Source: Bog-532 sp963742875
Lineage (GTDB): Bacteria; Actinomycetota; Actinomycetes; Streptosporangiales; Streptosporangiaceae
Length of the DNA: 64,000 nt
Direction of reading: 5' to 3'
NCBI GenBank assembly: GCA_963742875.1
Contig: CAVUNO010000009.1
Coordinates: 62,001 to 126,000 of the forward strand
The notes below the pieces were generated by a model, which saw nothing but the letters and a program-made list of their open reading frames with translations, made no database searches and was not told where the DNA came from. The stretch's first letter is position 1; the number at the start of each line of letters is the position of its first letter. A program made the translations under genes and the position numbers. Of this stretch, positions 1 through 8,320 are shown piece after piece.

Positions 1-702
1 CCTCGCCGCCGCTGTCATCAGGGTGCCCAGCCTGCGCGCTGGTCATGCATGTACTACGCGACATGAACGAGCCGGCGCGCGCCCCCGGTTCCGGCCAGCC
101 CGGCGGGCGCCGACAGATGGCCCTGATGGTACTGGCGGCCATTCACGGAAATCATTATTCTCGCGCCCGTGACCCGGATTACCGGTCATTACGGAGCGCT
201 TTCCCCGCACCCCGCCGACTGCATTCTTTCCCGCTCAATGGGCGGTGAAACCATCAATAAGCCGAACGGCCGGGAGTATCTGCACCGTCGCGACGGCAAT
301 AGGGCGGAAGCGCTCCCTGGTCTTTCCGCTCCTGCGGAGGCGTGACCGATTGGGCGCCGTTGCCGCTGGTCGCGGCGGGAACCGGGGATAGGTCCGCCCC
401 GGACCCGGGGCGGACCCGGGGCTGGGCCCTTACCGGGGCTGGGCCCTTGCCTGGACCGGTTGCGGCAACCCCGGCCCCACTGCCGCCGGGCGGTGGAGGT
501 ATCTCTTTTCCTCCTGAAGCCGGCAACGATCACGTCGCTGAACTGGGGCGTAAGAAGTCGGTAATAGGTTGCTTGCGACTTTTGGTTTGACTCGGGTCGA
601 AAGCGGACAATGGGCGAATCTTTCAGATTTGCTACATATCGGCTGATCCGTAGGTCTACGGTGATCCACCGGGAGCTTTGCAGCTCACACGGAGGTGGAT
701 TC
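1..702. other. Leading non-coding stretch with micro-repeats
   Basis: No convincing gene is seen here; the short frames lack ribosome sites and family signatures. Between 401 and 454 lie two tandem copies of an 11-bp GC-rich unit (401-411, 412-422) followed by two related units beginning TGGGCCC (423, 440). The last part is the leader of the secreted-protein gene that starts at 703. Confidence 0.5.
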
Positions 703-2205
703 ATGCCAACTGGGCGCCGGTCCGCTCGGCGTCGGCCACGCAATCGCGCGGCGCGCTGGGCGGTCCCGCTTGCTATCCCTATGGCGCTGGGCCTGACGCT
801 GGGCGTCATGCTCGCCATTTCGGGAGGGCCGCAGCACACGGCCATCCAGCAAGCGGCGGGTACGTCGTCGGCGATGCCGTCGGCGAGCCCGTCTGCCAGT
901 GTCTCGCCGAGCCCGGCGGCCACGGCGATGGCATCCGCGCCCGCGACGGCGGCCGCCAACGTGAGCTGCAGTATCATCGTCCCGGCGAACCCGCTGACCG
1001 CCGAGGGCCTGGCCACGCCGTACCAGCTCACCGGGCCCGATGGCGCCTCGCCGGAGCAATCCGGGTGCACGATGGCCAACTTCGCCAACCTGGGCGCGTT
1101 CGTCCAGGCGACGATCCTCAACCCGGCCACCGGCCAGCTGTCGGTGTACGAGCCGCTAGTGATCACCCTGGGCACGCAGCCCGCCGCCGCCCCGGTCGTA
1201 CCGGTTCTCCCGCGGAACGCGGTCGTCACCATCGACTTCGGGTTCAACGGCACCAACCTGACGCAGGTCGGCGCGACCCGGAACGCGCTCCCCGAGGGCA
1301 ATTGCGTGAACGGCCTGCACGGCTCGATCTTCGGCCAGGTGTCCTTCTGCAATGGCGCCCGTTTCTTTGCCACCGCTTACTGGGACGAGGGGATCGGCAG
1401 GCTGAAGGTCCCGGCGGTCGGTACCTCACCCCAGAGCGGGCAGGCCTGCCCGTCCACCCGCTCGTTCAACCTGGTCGACCAGGACCCGAGCGACAACGTG
1501 ACCTCGACGTACCTGCTGACCGGAAACGGCCAGACGGCACAGTTCAACGCGGCCAACAAGACCGCGCTGGCCGGCGCCGAGCCGATCAACAACGGCAGCG
1601 ACAACATCCTGCTCGACGGCTTCGTCGATCCGGTCCTGGGCTGTACCCCGTTCGAGGCTCCCGACCTGTCCCAGGCCGGGGCGATGGGTACCTCGCAGGC
1701 GCTGGACGAGTTGTCCGCGGCCAGGAGCCAGCAGGCCCCGATCGCCCTGGTGCCCGAGAACGACGAGATGGTCCTGGCCAACGGAAACTTCAGCGTGGCC
1801 AAGACCGACCTGTACCGGGCGAACGTCGGGCAGGCGCCGGTTTCCTGGTGGACGCCCGACAGCACGCCGGCGATGTTCTGCCAGAACATCAGCGATATTC
1901 AGACCCAGTTCCTGGCCAGGAACCAGGCTTTGCTGGCCACGGGAGCCTCCCCGGTGCCAGGCGTGGGCAATGACCTGTTCACCTTCATGGCTAACCGGCT
2001 CGCGATGTCGTTCACCAACCTGAACTGCCAGAACTTCGGCCTGGCCAACCCGGTCACGGTCACCCTGGACGGTAATGGTGCGGCCATCGCGGCCACTTTC
2101 AGCACCACCCCGCAGAAGGTCAAGAACGGCGGGGGTGGGGCGTCGTGGCCCTGGCACCGGTGGGAGCGCCCGCAGCACCGGGTGCAGGACCCCTCCGGCG
2201 CCTGA
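703..2205 (+). CDS. Secreted or membrane-anchored hypothetical protein
   Basis: About 500 residues. The ATG at 703 follows GGAGGTGG with ideal spacing, so it is preferred to an upstream frame extension at 610. The N-terminus has a twin-arginine-rich basic segment (RRSARRRPRNR) and one hydrophobic span (about residues 24-45), followed by a Ser/Pro/Ala linker (45-85), as in an exported protein tethered to or released from the membrane. The rest is Asn/Thr/Gly-rich with about eight cysteines spaced as in disulphide-bonded extracellular domains. I recognise no catalytic family. The C-terminus ends in a short basic tail. A hairpin with a T-run lies just downstream (2272-2313), so the gene looks monocistronic. 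Function unknown. Confidence 0.8.
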   Translation: MPTGRRSARRRPRNRAARWAVPLAIPMALGLTLGVMLAISGGPQHTAIQQAAGTSSAMPSASPSASVSPSPAATAMASAPATAAANVSCSIIVPANPLTAEGLATPYQLTGPDGASPEQSGCTMANFANLGAFVQATILNPATGQLSVYEPLVITLGTQPAAAPVVPVLPRNAVVTIDFGFNGTNLTQVGATRNALPEGNCVNGLHGSIFGQVSFCNGARFFATAYWDEGIGRLKVPAVGTSPQSGQACPSTRSFNLVDQDPSDNVTSTYLLTGNGQTAQFNAANKTALAGAEPINNGSDNILLDGFVDPVLGCTPFEAPDLSQAGAMGTSQALDELSAARSQQAPIALVPENDEMVLANGNFSVAKTDLYRANVGQAPVSWWTPDSTPAMFCQNISDIQTQFLARNQALLATGASPVPGVGNDLFTFMANRLAMSFTNLNCQNFGLANPVTVTLDGNGAAIAATFSTTPQKVKNGGGGASWPWHRWERPQHRVQDPSGA

Positions 2206-2271
2206 GCCGTGGTCGCTTTAGGCGGCTGACGGGCCCGCACCGGCTGACCAGCTGGCCGGGCCACCTCCGTA

Positions 2272-2313
2272 CCGTGGCGCCGCCGGGACATCCCGGGGGC
2301 GCCACGGCTTTTC
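2272..2313 (+). terminator. Rho-independent-like terminator
   Basis: Ten-base arms CCGTGGCGCC (2272-2281) and GGCGCCACGG (2298-2307) are perfect inverted repeats and are followed by CTTTTCC. It lies 67 bases after the stop of the secreted-protein gene. Confidence 0.6.
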
Positions 2314-2392
2314 CGATGGCCCTGCGGCATCCGCAGGCCGCACAACCGTCCGGATATCGTGAGGAGGAATCCGGCGGACCCTGGAGACAGGA

Positions 2393-2464
2393 ATGGACTC
2401 GGTGTACGTGGTGGATGCGTGCCGCACCCCTATCGGCAAGGTGCAGGGAGCGCTGGCCGACGTC
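2393..2464 (+). pseudogene. N-terminal remnant of a thiolase (acetyl-CoA acetyltransferase)
   Basis: The ATG at 2393 is preceded by a purine-rich site (GGAGACAGGA). The first about 24 codons read MDSVYVVDACRTPIGKVQGA and then LADV, the classic N-terminus of thiolases (consensus VYIVDAxRTPIGKxxGxL). After LADV similarity stops abruptly, exactly where the convergent L,D-transpeptidase gene ends (2465). The frame continues open for 700 codons only because it is antisense to that gene. This is a severed 5' end left by a deletion or recombination; no thiolase catalytic residues remain. Confidence 0.7.
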
Positions 2465-3715
2465 TTACCCCGCGGATGCGTTATTGGCCGGCGAGGTCTC
2501 CAGCGGCGCGGTCGCGGTCGAGGCGGCCAGCGCCGAGGGGCTGACGAATGTGCTGCCGTCCGGCCCGGCCTGCACGGCCTCATGCAGCGCACTGCCCTGC
2601 AGGTACTGCGGCCAGCTGAGGAACCATTCGGTCCAGCCGTCGTCCCAGGTGCCGCCCTTCGGGCTGCCCTCGATCGTGATCGGGTCGCCGGCGACGGCGA
2701 GGTTGTAGTACGTCTCCGCGTCGGCGGGCGACAGGTTGACGCAGCCATGGCTGACGTTCTCGAAGCCCTGCTCGCCGACGGACCAGTAAGCGTCGTGGTA
2801 GTAGTCACCGCTGAAGGTGAACCGCACGGACCAGGGGACCAGCAGGTCGTAGCCCGGGCCGACCATCCGGACCGGATTTTCCTTCTCGATGGTGAGGTAG
2901 CTGCCGTTCGGGGTGTCGTCGCCCGGCCGGCCGGAGCTGACCGGCCAGTCATAGCGAAGCTCGCCGTCGTAGTAGATCTGCGTGCGGTGCGTCGCCGTGT
3001 TCCCCACCGCTATCACCGACGGGCCGATGCTGAACGTCTGGGTCAGCGTGTGGGTGCCGTACATCCCCGGCGCGACCTGCACACCGTTCAGGTGGGCGGT
3101 GAAGCTCACCGTCGTGCCGGTCGGCCAGTAGTCCCGGGGCCGGAAGGCGAGGCTTTCGCTGCCGTCCCAGTACCACGCGCCAACGACCGGCTTGGAGGTC
3201 GTCAGCTGCAGGGATCGCTCGACCGCGGCCTTGTTGGTGATCGGCTGGCTGAACGTGAGGAGGATCGGGACACCGACGCCGTAGGTCTGGTTGTAGCCCT
3301 CGAATATCTGGGTCCGGAACGTCTGGGCCAGCGTGAGGGTCCGGAACGTGCTCGTCGTGGTGACGGTGCCACCGCCGTCAGTCCCGGCGGCCGTCACGGT
3401 GTAGCTCTGCGAGGTATCAAGGGCCCATTGGCTGTGCCAGACCGTGCCGGCCTGGCTGAGCGCGCCGGTCACGGCGTCGCCGGCGGTGTGCACGGTGACG
3501 TTCTTCAGCGTGCCATGCTGGGCGGTGACGGTGATGCCCGCCGCTGGGTCGGCGTCCGTGGCGCCATTAGCCGGCGTTATCTTCAGGTCCCGAGCGGCTG
3601 CCTGGGACGCGGCGTTGGCCGCAGGCCTGACCTGGCTGGTACCGTGCCCGCCGCCCGTGCACGCCGCCACCAGCATGGCGAACGCGGCAATGGCGGCGAT
3701 CCTGGTGCCCCTCAC
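2465..3715 (-). CDS. L,D-transpeptidase lipoprotein (YkuD family with Ig-like domains)
   Basis: Forms 3->3 cross-links in peptidoglycan outside the membrane. The GTG at 3715 is chosen because GGGGAG lies about 11 bases upstream and it gives a compact lipoprotein signal peptide ending LVAAC; a start at 3757 would add 14 residues. Two beta-sandwich (Ig-like) regions occupy about residues 40-240, followed by a YkuD catalytic domain (about 245-375) with the SHGCVNLS motif carrying the nucleophilic Cys and its His. A C-terminal extension contains WPQYLQG. Architecture and length match actinobacterial LdtMt2-type enzymes. The gene converges on the thiolase remnant. Confidence 0.93.
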   Translation of the reverse strand: MRGTRIAAIAAFAMLVAACTGGGHGTSQVRPAANAASQAAARDLKITPANGATDADPAAGITVTAQHGTLKNVTVHTAGDAVTGALSQAGTVWHSQWALDTSQSYTVTAAGTDGGGTVTTTSTFRTLTLAQTFRTQIFEGYNQTYGVGVPILLTFSQPITNKAAVERSLQLTTSKPVVGAWYWDGSESLAFRPRDYWPTGTTVSFTAHLNGVQVAPGMYGTHTLTQTFSIGPSVIAVGNTATHRTQIYYDGELRYDWPVSSGRPGDDTPNGSYLTIEKENPVRMVGPGYDLLVPWSVRFTFSGDYYHDAYWSVGEQGFENVSHGCVNLSPADAETYYNLAVAGDPITIEGSPKGGTWDDGWTEWFLSWPQYLQGSALHEAVQAGPDGSTFVSPSALAASTATAPLETSPANNASAG

Positions 3716-3895
3716 GGCATCACCCGCTCCCCGAAAGCCTGCCCGCTTGCGGGGCACGTGGCCTCAGGCTACGCGGTCTACGGGCCCGCGCCCCGGTGGC
3801 CGCGCGCACGCCTGCCGATCACCACCGCAGCCGCGTGGTGGCCGCTGGCGGGATGGGGGAAGCCTGCTCCTGCAGGGGGTGAGCCGGGCCCCGGA

Positions 3896-5475
3896 TCAGG
3901 CGGTACGCAGGGCTTTCCGCCGGGCCGCTACCGCCGCGAGCAGCGCCGCCACGGTCAGGATGACGATGATGTTCTCCGGCCACCCGCCCAGCGTGTCCGC
4001 CAGGGTCCGGTGGGTGATCAGCGGGACCCGCGCCTCCAGCACCGCCTGCTGCCAGGTACCGCTGTGGGTGATCAGCCGCCCGTCCGGGGCGACGATGGCG
4101 CTGACCCCGGTCGTGGACACGACCACCACGGCGCGGTCGGACTCGATGGCCCGGATCCGGGCCATGGCCAGTTGCTGCAGCGATTCCCCGGTCTGGCCGT
4201 CGACTTCGAAATCGGCGTCGTTGGTCTGCATCGTGAGCAGGTTCGCGCCGGCCGTGACCTCGGACCGGACGAGCCCGTCGAACCCGATCTCGTAGCAGAT
4301 GACGTCGCCCAGCCTGATCTTCCCCGTGTGAAAGACCACCGCCTTGTGGCCGGGGGTGAAGTTGACGGGCTGCAGCGCGGGCAGCGACGTGATGTGGGAC
4401 AGCAGGCCGCGGTCGGGGATGACCTCGCCGAACGGGACGAGCTGGCGCTTGGCGTAGAGGGTCGTTGGGCCGCGGCCCGGCAGCCAGAGCTGGCCCACGT
4501 TCCGCTGGGGGTTGTTCAGTACCTCCCCGACCAGGATGGGGCGCCCGATCGCGCTGACCGCTCCGGAGACGTCCTGGTAAATGGCCGGATAGAAGAACGG
4601 GTCCAGGTTGGTTGAGTTCTCTGGCCAGATCACGATGTCCGGTTCCGGGCGCTGCCCCGCCCGGACCTGAGCGGCCAGTTTCGCGGTAGCCTCAGCGTGG
4701 TTCTGCGTCACCACGCTGTCGTTCAGCAATTGCGGCAGATTACGGGCGTGCGGCACGTTCCCTTGCACGGCGGCGACCACAGCCGTCGGGCGCCCGGACG
4801 CCGGATCGACCGGCAGTGCGGCGCCGGCCGCGGCCACCACCGCCGCCGCCACGACCGCCGCGGCAGGAAGGGCCAGCCGCCTTGCGCTACGGTCCTGGCC
4901 GATGGCGGCGAGGATCAGCCAGGCCAGCGTCCCCCCGGTCAGGGCGACGAGGAACGTCAAAAGCGGCGCGCCGCCCACCGCGGCCCAGCCCGCGGTGGGT
5001 GCGGACGCCTGGCTCATCGCCAGCCTGCCCCACGGGAAACCGCCCCACGGCCAGCGGTCCCGTAGCGCTTCAGTGGCGACCCACCAGCCTGCGATGGCGA
5101 CGGGCCACCCGGGCAGCCGGAGCAGCAACCGCTGGCCGACCGCCAGCACGGCCACTATGACCGCCGACCCGCCCGCCAGGCCCACCCGTACCACGCGACG
5201 TTCAGCACCCAGGAGAGCATCGGAAAGAAAAACGCGACGCCGAAGACCAGCCCGACCACGAACGATCCGCGCAGGCTCCGGCCCGTCAGCGCCACGGCGA
5301 GCAGCGCGGGGCCCGCCGCGGCGAGCGGCCAGACGCCGACCGGCGGGAAGGCCGCGGCCAGGGCGAGGCCACCGCCCAGAGCGACCAGGAGGGCCCAGCG
5401 CAGGGCCAGCCCGCGATGCCCGTCAGCGTCCCGCCCGCGCAGGCGCGACGCGGCGGACGGCTCGGCGGAGATCAC
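3896..5475 (-). pseudogene. lnt: Apolipoprotein N-acyltransferase, split by a frameshift
   Basis: Lnt transfers the third acyl chain onto the N-terminal Cys of lipoproteins in the membrane. The 5' part (5475 to about 5170) encodes the first membrane helices up to VLNVAWYGW; the rest (from about 5194 down to 3896) is in another frame and carries more helices and the nitrilase domain. The catalytic triad residues are all present: Glu in WPENS, Lys in YAKRQ and Cys in VICYEIG. One base inserted near 5180 would restore a single protein of about 525 residues (YGW-V-LAGGSAVIV). Because every motif survives, this may be a sequencing error and not a dead gene. The neighbouring lipoprotein transpeptidase is a plausible substrate. 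Confidence 0.85.
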
Positions 5476-5704
5476 CCTTCGGAGGGTAGCCGCCTGCCGC
5501 GCATCCGGTCCGCCCGGCCCACCGGTCCCTTACCTGCCGGGCCCACCGTCCCGCTCTGGCCGGGCCCGGCGGTCCCGCTCCTGGGCGGGCCCGTGGTCCC
5601 TTCCTGGCCGGGCCCCTCCTCCGCTCGTTTACCCGGGCCGGAGCCGGTGAATGGGATCAGAGTATAAAAAGGATAAATCGCTCACCACGGCTTTCGGCCG
5701 TTAG

Positions 5705-5725
5705 TGCCCTGTCGTGAACAGGGCA
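5705..5725. promoter_or_regulatory. Perfect inverted repeat, candidate operator
   Basis: TGCCCTGT (5705-5712) and ACAGGGCA (5718-5725) form 8-bp arms around 5 bases, about 95 bases before the start at 5817. The rest of 5476-5816 is GC-rich spacer with repeated CGGGCCC blocks and no gene. Operator function is inferred from symmetry and position only. Confidence 0.4.
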
Positions 5726-5816
5726 ATCCGCCGTGTTATATTCCTTGACGCGAACGCCTCGTGGGGGGGCGTGCATTGGCCGTTCATGGATATGACACGG
5801 ATTAAGAGGCTGGCTC

Positions 5817-7013
5817 GTGATCAAGATCTTCTATCGTGACCTGTCACCCGGGTTACACGCGTCCGCGGAAGCCGAGGGCAGGAACACAGTCATTTCGTTC
5901 CTGCCTGGGCTGACGCCTGACCAGCGCCGCGCCGCGCTGCGGCGGATACGGCACAGTGGCCGGATGGGCCACGGCCCCCGGGTCCCGGCCGGGAAACTGG
6001 CCATCGCATTGGCCCTGGACCGGGTAAAGGCCGCAGTCCGCACCGGTGCGGCCGTGGTCCGGCTCCACCCGGCGGGAAGCACGCTTCCGGTGGTTTTCTT
6101 TTCGGCGGCGGCGGTCATTTTCGTCCTGATGGCCACGGTGTCCATTCACGTGCTGCCGGCGGCCCCGCGGTCGTCTGGACCGGGTCTCGTGGTGGGCGGA
6201 GTGACTCCCGCGCCCCCGACCTCCGCGCCCGTGGTAAGCCAAAGCGTCACGCCGTCGGGCGGAAACCGGGCGTCACGGATGGGCACGGTACCGGGGCGGC
6301 TGGCCGCGCGTCAGTTTTCTTCGCCCGGGACCACTGCGGTGGGGTCATCGGGGCTGGCGCCCGCCAGCCAGGGCTCCGGGTCGGCTGTATCGTCGGCGAG
6401 CCCGGCCGCGGGCACCGGATCCGCGCCGACTAGCTCGGCGACCGGCTCGGCCGGTTCTCCTGGGTCCTCCGGGTCGCCGGGTTCTCCGGGGTCCGGGGGG
6501 ACTACGGGCTCTGCTGGCACGGGTTCGGGTAGCTCGGGGGCGAGCGGTGGTTCCGGCTCGGGCACCAGTTCCGGTGGCGGGGGAAGCTCCGGATCCGGCA
6601 GCGCTGGATCCAGCGGATCGGGTTCCGGAAGTTCCGGATCGGGATCGGGCAGCAGCTCCGGCACCGGATCGGGTTCCGGGTCCGGCGTGACTCCCGGATC
6701 AGGCGGTACCGGTTCCGGTGGTACCGGTTCTGGCGGTGCCGGTTCTGGCGGTGCCGGTTCTGGCGGTGCCGGTTCTGGCGGTGCCGGTTCTGGCGGTGCC
6801 GGTTCGGGCGGTGCCGGTTCGGGCGGTGCCGGTTCGGGCGGTGCCGGTTCGGGCGGTGCCGGTTCGGGCGGTGCCGGTTCGGGCGGTGCCGGTTCTGGCG
6901 GTGCCGGTTCTGGCGGTGCCGGATCGGGGAGCACTGGGTCGAGCAGTGCCACGGGGTCGGGCAGCGGAACCTGCGTCACCCTCCTGTCGATCTCGTTGTG
7001 CGCGGGCCTGTAA
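5817..7013 (+). CDS. Single-pass membrane protein with Gly/Ser repeat domain
   Basis: About 398 residues from the GTG at 5817. The cytoplasmic N-terminal part (1-85) is basic and contains SFLPGLTPDQRRAALRRIR. One membrane helix lies at about 88-112. The outer part is Thr/Ser/Pro-rich and then becomes nearly pure Gly/Ser/Ala, including 13 tandem GSGGA pentapeptides (nucleotides 6735-6929). It ends with a short conserved-looking tail holding two cysteines (CVTLLSISLCAGL). No enzyme motif is visible. The shape suggests an envelope protein with a flexible extracellular linker. Function unknown. The GC-rich repeats could vary in number by slippage. Confidence 0.75.
   Translation: MIKIFYRDLSPGLHASAEAEGRNTVISFLPGLTPDQRRAALRRIRHSGRMGHGPRVPAGKLAIALALDRVKAAVRTGAAVVRLHPAGSTLPVVFFSAAAVIFVLMATVSIHVLPAAPRSSGPGLVVGGVTPAPPTSAPVVSQSVTPSGGNRASRMGTVPGRLAARQFSSPGTTAVGSSGLAPASQGSGSAVSSASPAAGTGSAPTSSATGSAGSPGSSGSPGSPGSGGTTGSAGTGSGSSGASGGSGSGTSSGGGGSSGSGSAGSSGSGSGSSGSGSGSSSGTGSGSGSGVTPGSGGTGSGGTGSGGAGSGGAGSGGAGSGGAGSGGAGSGGAGSGGAGSGGAGSGGAGSGGAGSGGAGSGGAGSGGAGSGSTGSSSATGSGSGTCVTLLSISLCAGL
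6706..6929 (+). repeat. 15-bp tandem repeat coding GSGG(A/T)
   Basis: Two GSGGT units are followed by 13 GSGGA units with 15-bp period. Synonymous variants (TCT GGC or TCG GGC) cluster in blocks, which suggests duplication by slippage or unequal exchange. It is in frame throughout, so copy changes would alter linker length without breaking the protein. Confidence 0.9.
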
Positions 7014-7126
7014 TTGGCTGTCGGCTGACGCTGCGCCGGTCGTAAGCTCTGCCCGCCCACTGGTATCCGCCAGCGGGCGGCAAACGTCGTCTTTTCCGGC
7101 TCCGGCCGGAACCCGCCGGGCAATGC

Positions 7127-7166
7127 CCCGCCCGCGTTCTCGGCCCGGGCCGAGAACGCGGGCGGG
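7127..7166. terminator. 40-bp perfect palindrome between genes
   Basis: The 20-bp arms (7127-7146 and 7147-7166) pair perfectly with no loop. The stem lies between the Gly/Ser gene stop (7013) and the transporter start (7202). It could end transcription of the upstream gene, although there is no T-run, or act as a cruciform or dimer binding site. Confidence 0.5.
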
Positions 7167-7201
7167 CACCCGGCTGGGGCGGCGGCGGAAGGAGCGTGCC
7201 G

Positions 7202-8320
7202 GTGAGCCGACGCGGCTGGGTGCTGTTCACGGCGATGAGCATCATCTGGGGTATCCCGTACCTGCTGATCAAGGTCGCGGACGGCGGTGTCTCGGTGCCC
7301 GTACTCGTCTTCGCGAGGGTCATGGTCGGCTGCCTGGTACTGCTGCCCATCACGTTGCGCCGCCGCGAACTCGGCGCCCTGCGCGGTCACTGGTGGTGGC
7401 TCATCGCCTTCACCGTCACCGAGATCATCGGGCCGTTCGCCCTGCTGTCCAGCGCGGAGCGGCGGCTGTCCAGTTCCACAAGCGGCTTGCTCGTCGCCGC
7501 CGTGCCCATCATCGGCGCGGTCCTGGCCCGGCTGACCGGTGGCCAGGACCGCCTGACGGTGGTGCGCTGGACCGGACTGATCATCGGATTCGGCGGAGTG
7601 GCCCTGCTGGCCGGCCCCAATATGGCCAAGGGAGATGGCCTGTCGGTCGTCGAGGTGCTGCTGACCGCGCTCGGTTACGCCATCGGCCCGATCATCGCCA
7701 ACCGCAAGTTCGGGGATGTACCGGCCACGGCGGTCAACGCCGTGTGCCTGGGCATGGCGGCCCTGGTCTACGCGCCGGCCGCCGCCGCGACCTGGCCCCG
7801 GGCGGTTCCCTCCGTGCAGGTCCTCGCCTCGTTGGCCGTACTGGGGGCCGTCTGCACGGCGGCGGCGTTCGTCGTGTACTTCCGGCTCATCGCCGAGGCC
7901 GGCGCGGCCCGGGCGACGGTGATCACCTACGTGAACCCCGCGGTGGCGGTCGCGCTCGGCGTGATCGTGCTGAACGAGCCGCTGACGGCATCGATCGTGG
8001 GCTCGTTCGTGCTCATCCTGGCCGGCTCGATCCTGGCGACACGTGCCAACACGGGAACCGGCCAGTCGGCCAGCACGCTGGGCGCCGCGCCGGGCAGCAC
8101 GCAAGCCGGCCGGCTGGGCGCTGCGCCGGACGGCACGCAAGCCGGCCGGCTGGGCGCTGCGCCGGACGGCACGCAAGCCGGTGGGCTGGGCGCTGCGGCC
8201 GACTCCGCGCGGGCCCGCCCCTGGGCCAGCTGCGGGCCGGAAACCGCCGATGACGCGGCTCCGAGCCCGCGACCGTGCGGTGCTGACCGTGGGGAGGACG
8301 GCCCCGCGGCGCCGCACTAG
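7202..8320 (+). CDS. EamA/DMT-family transporter
   Basis: A drug/metabolite transporter-type membrane protein. The GTG at 7202 is chosen over 7196 because GGAAGGAG then lies 8 bases upstream. Ten predicted helices form two EamA halves (about residues 5-135 and 148-285), with typical features such as WGIPYLLIK in helix 1 and AYVNPAVAVALG near the end of the second half. The substrate cannot be read from sequence. After the last helix there is an unusual hydrophilic tail with three 13-residue repeats (AAPDGTQAGRLG type; nucleotides 8078-8198). The stop overlaps the convergent S53 peptidase stop by four bases. Confidence 0.88.
   Translation: MSRRGWVLFTAMSIIWGIPYLLIKVADGGVSVPVLVFARVMVGCLVLLPITLRRRELGALRGHWWWLIAFTVTEIIGPFALLSSAERRLSSSTSGLLVAAVPIIGAVLARLTGGQDRLTVVRWTGLIIGFGGVALLAGPNMAKGDGLSVVEVLLTALGYAIGPIIANRKFGDVPATAVNAVCLGMAALVYAPAAAATWPRAVPSVQVLASLAVLGAVCTAAAFVVYFRLIAEAGAARATVITYVNPAVAVALGVIVLNEPLTASIVGSFVLILAGSILATRANTGTGQSASTLGAAPGSTQAGRLGAAPDGTQAGRLGAAPDGTQAGGLGAAADSARARPWASCGPETADDAAPSPRPCGADRGEDGPAAPH

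Noticed and set aside
2393..4615. A 740-codon plus-strand frame beginning like a thiolase
   Set aside because: Only the first about 24 codons are thiolase-like; the rest is antisense to the L,D-transpeptidase and lnt genes and has shadow-frame composition (Arg/Gly/Val-rich).
6311..8317. A 668-codon minus-strand frame over the Gly/Ser repeat and transporter genes
   Set aside because: It is the antisense of two supported genes, with monotonous PAPPE repeats produced by the GC-rich tandem repeat.
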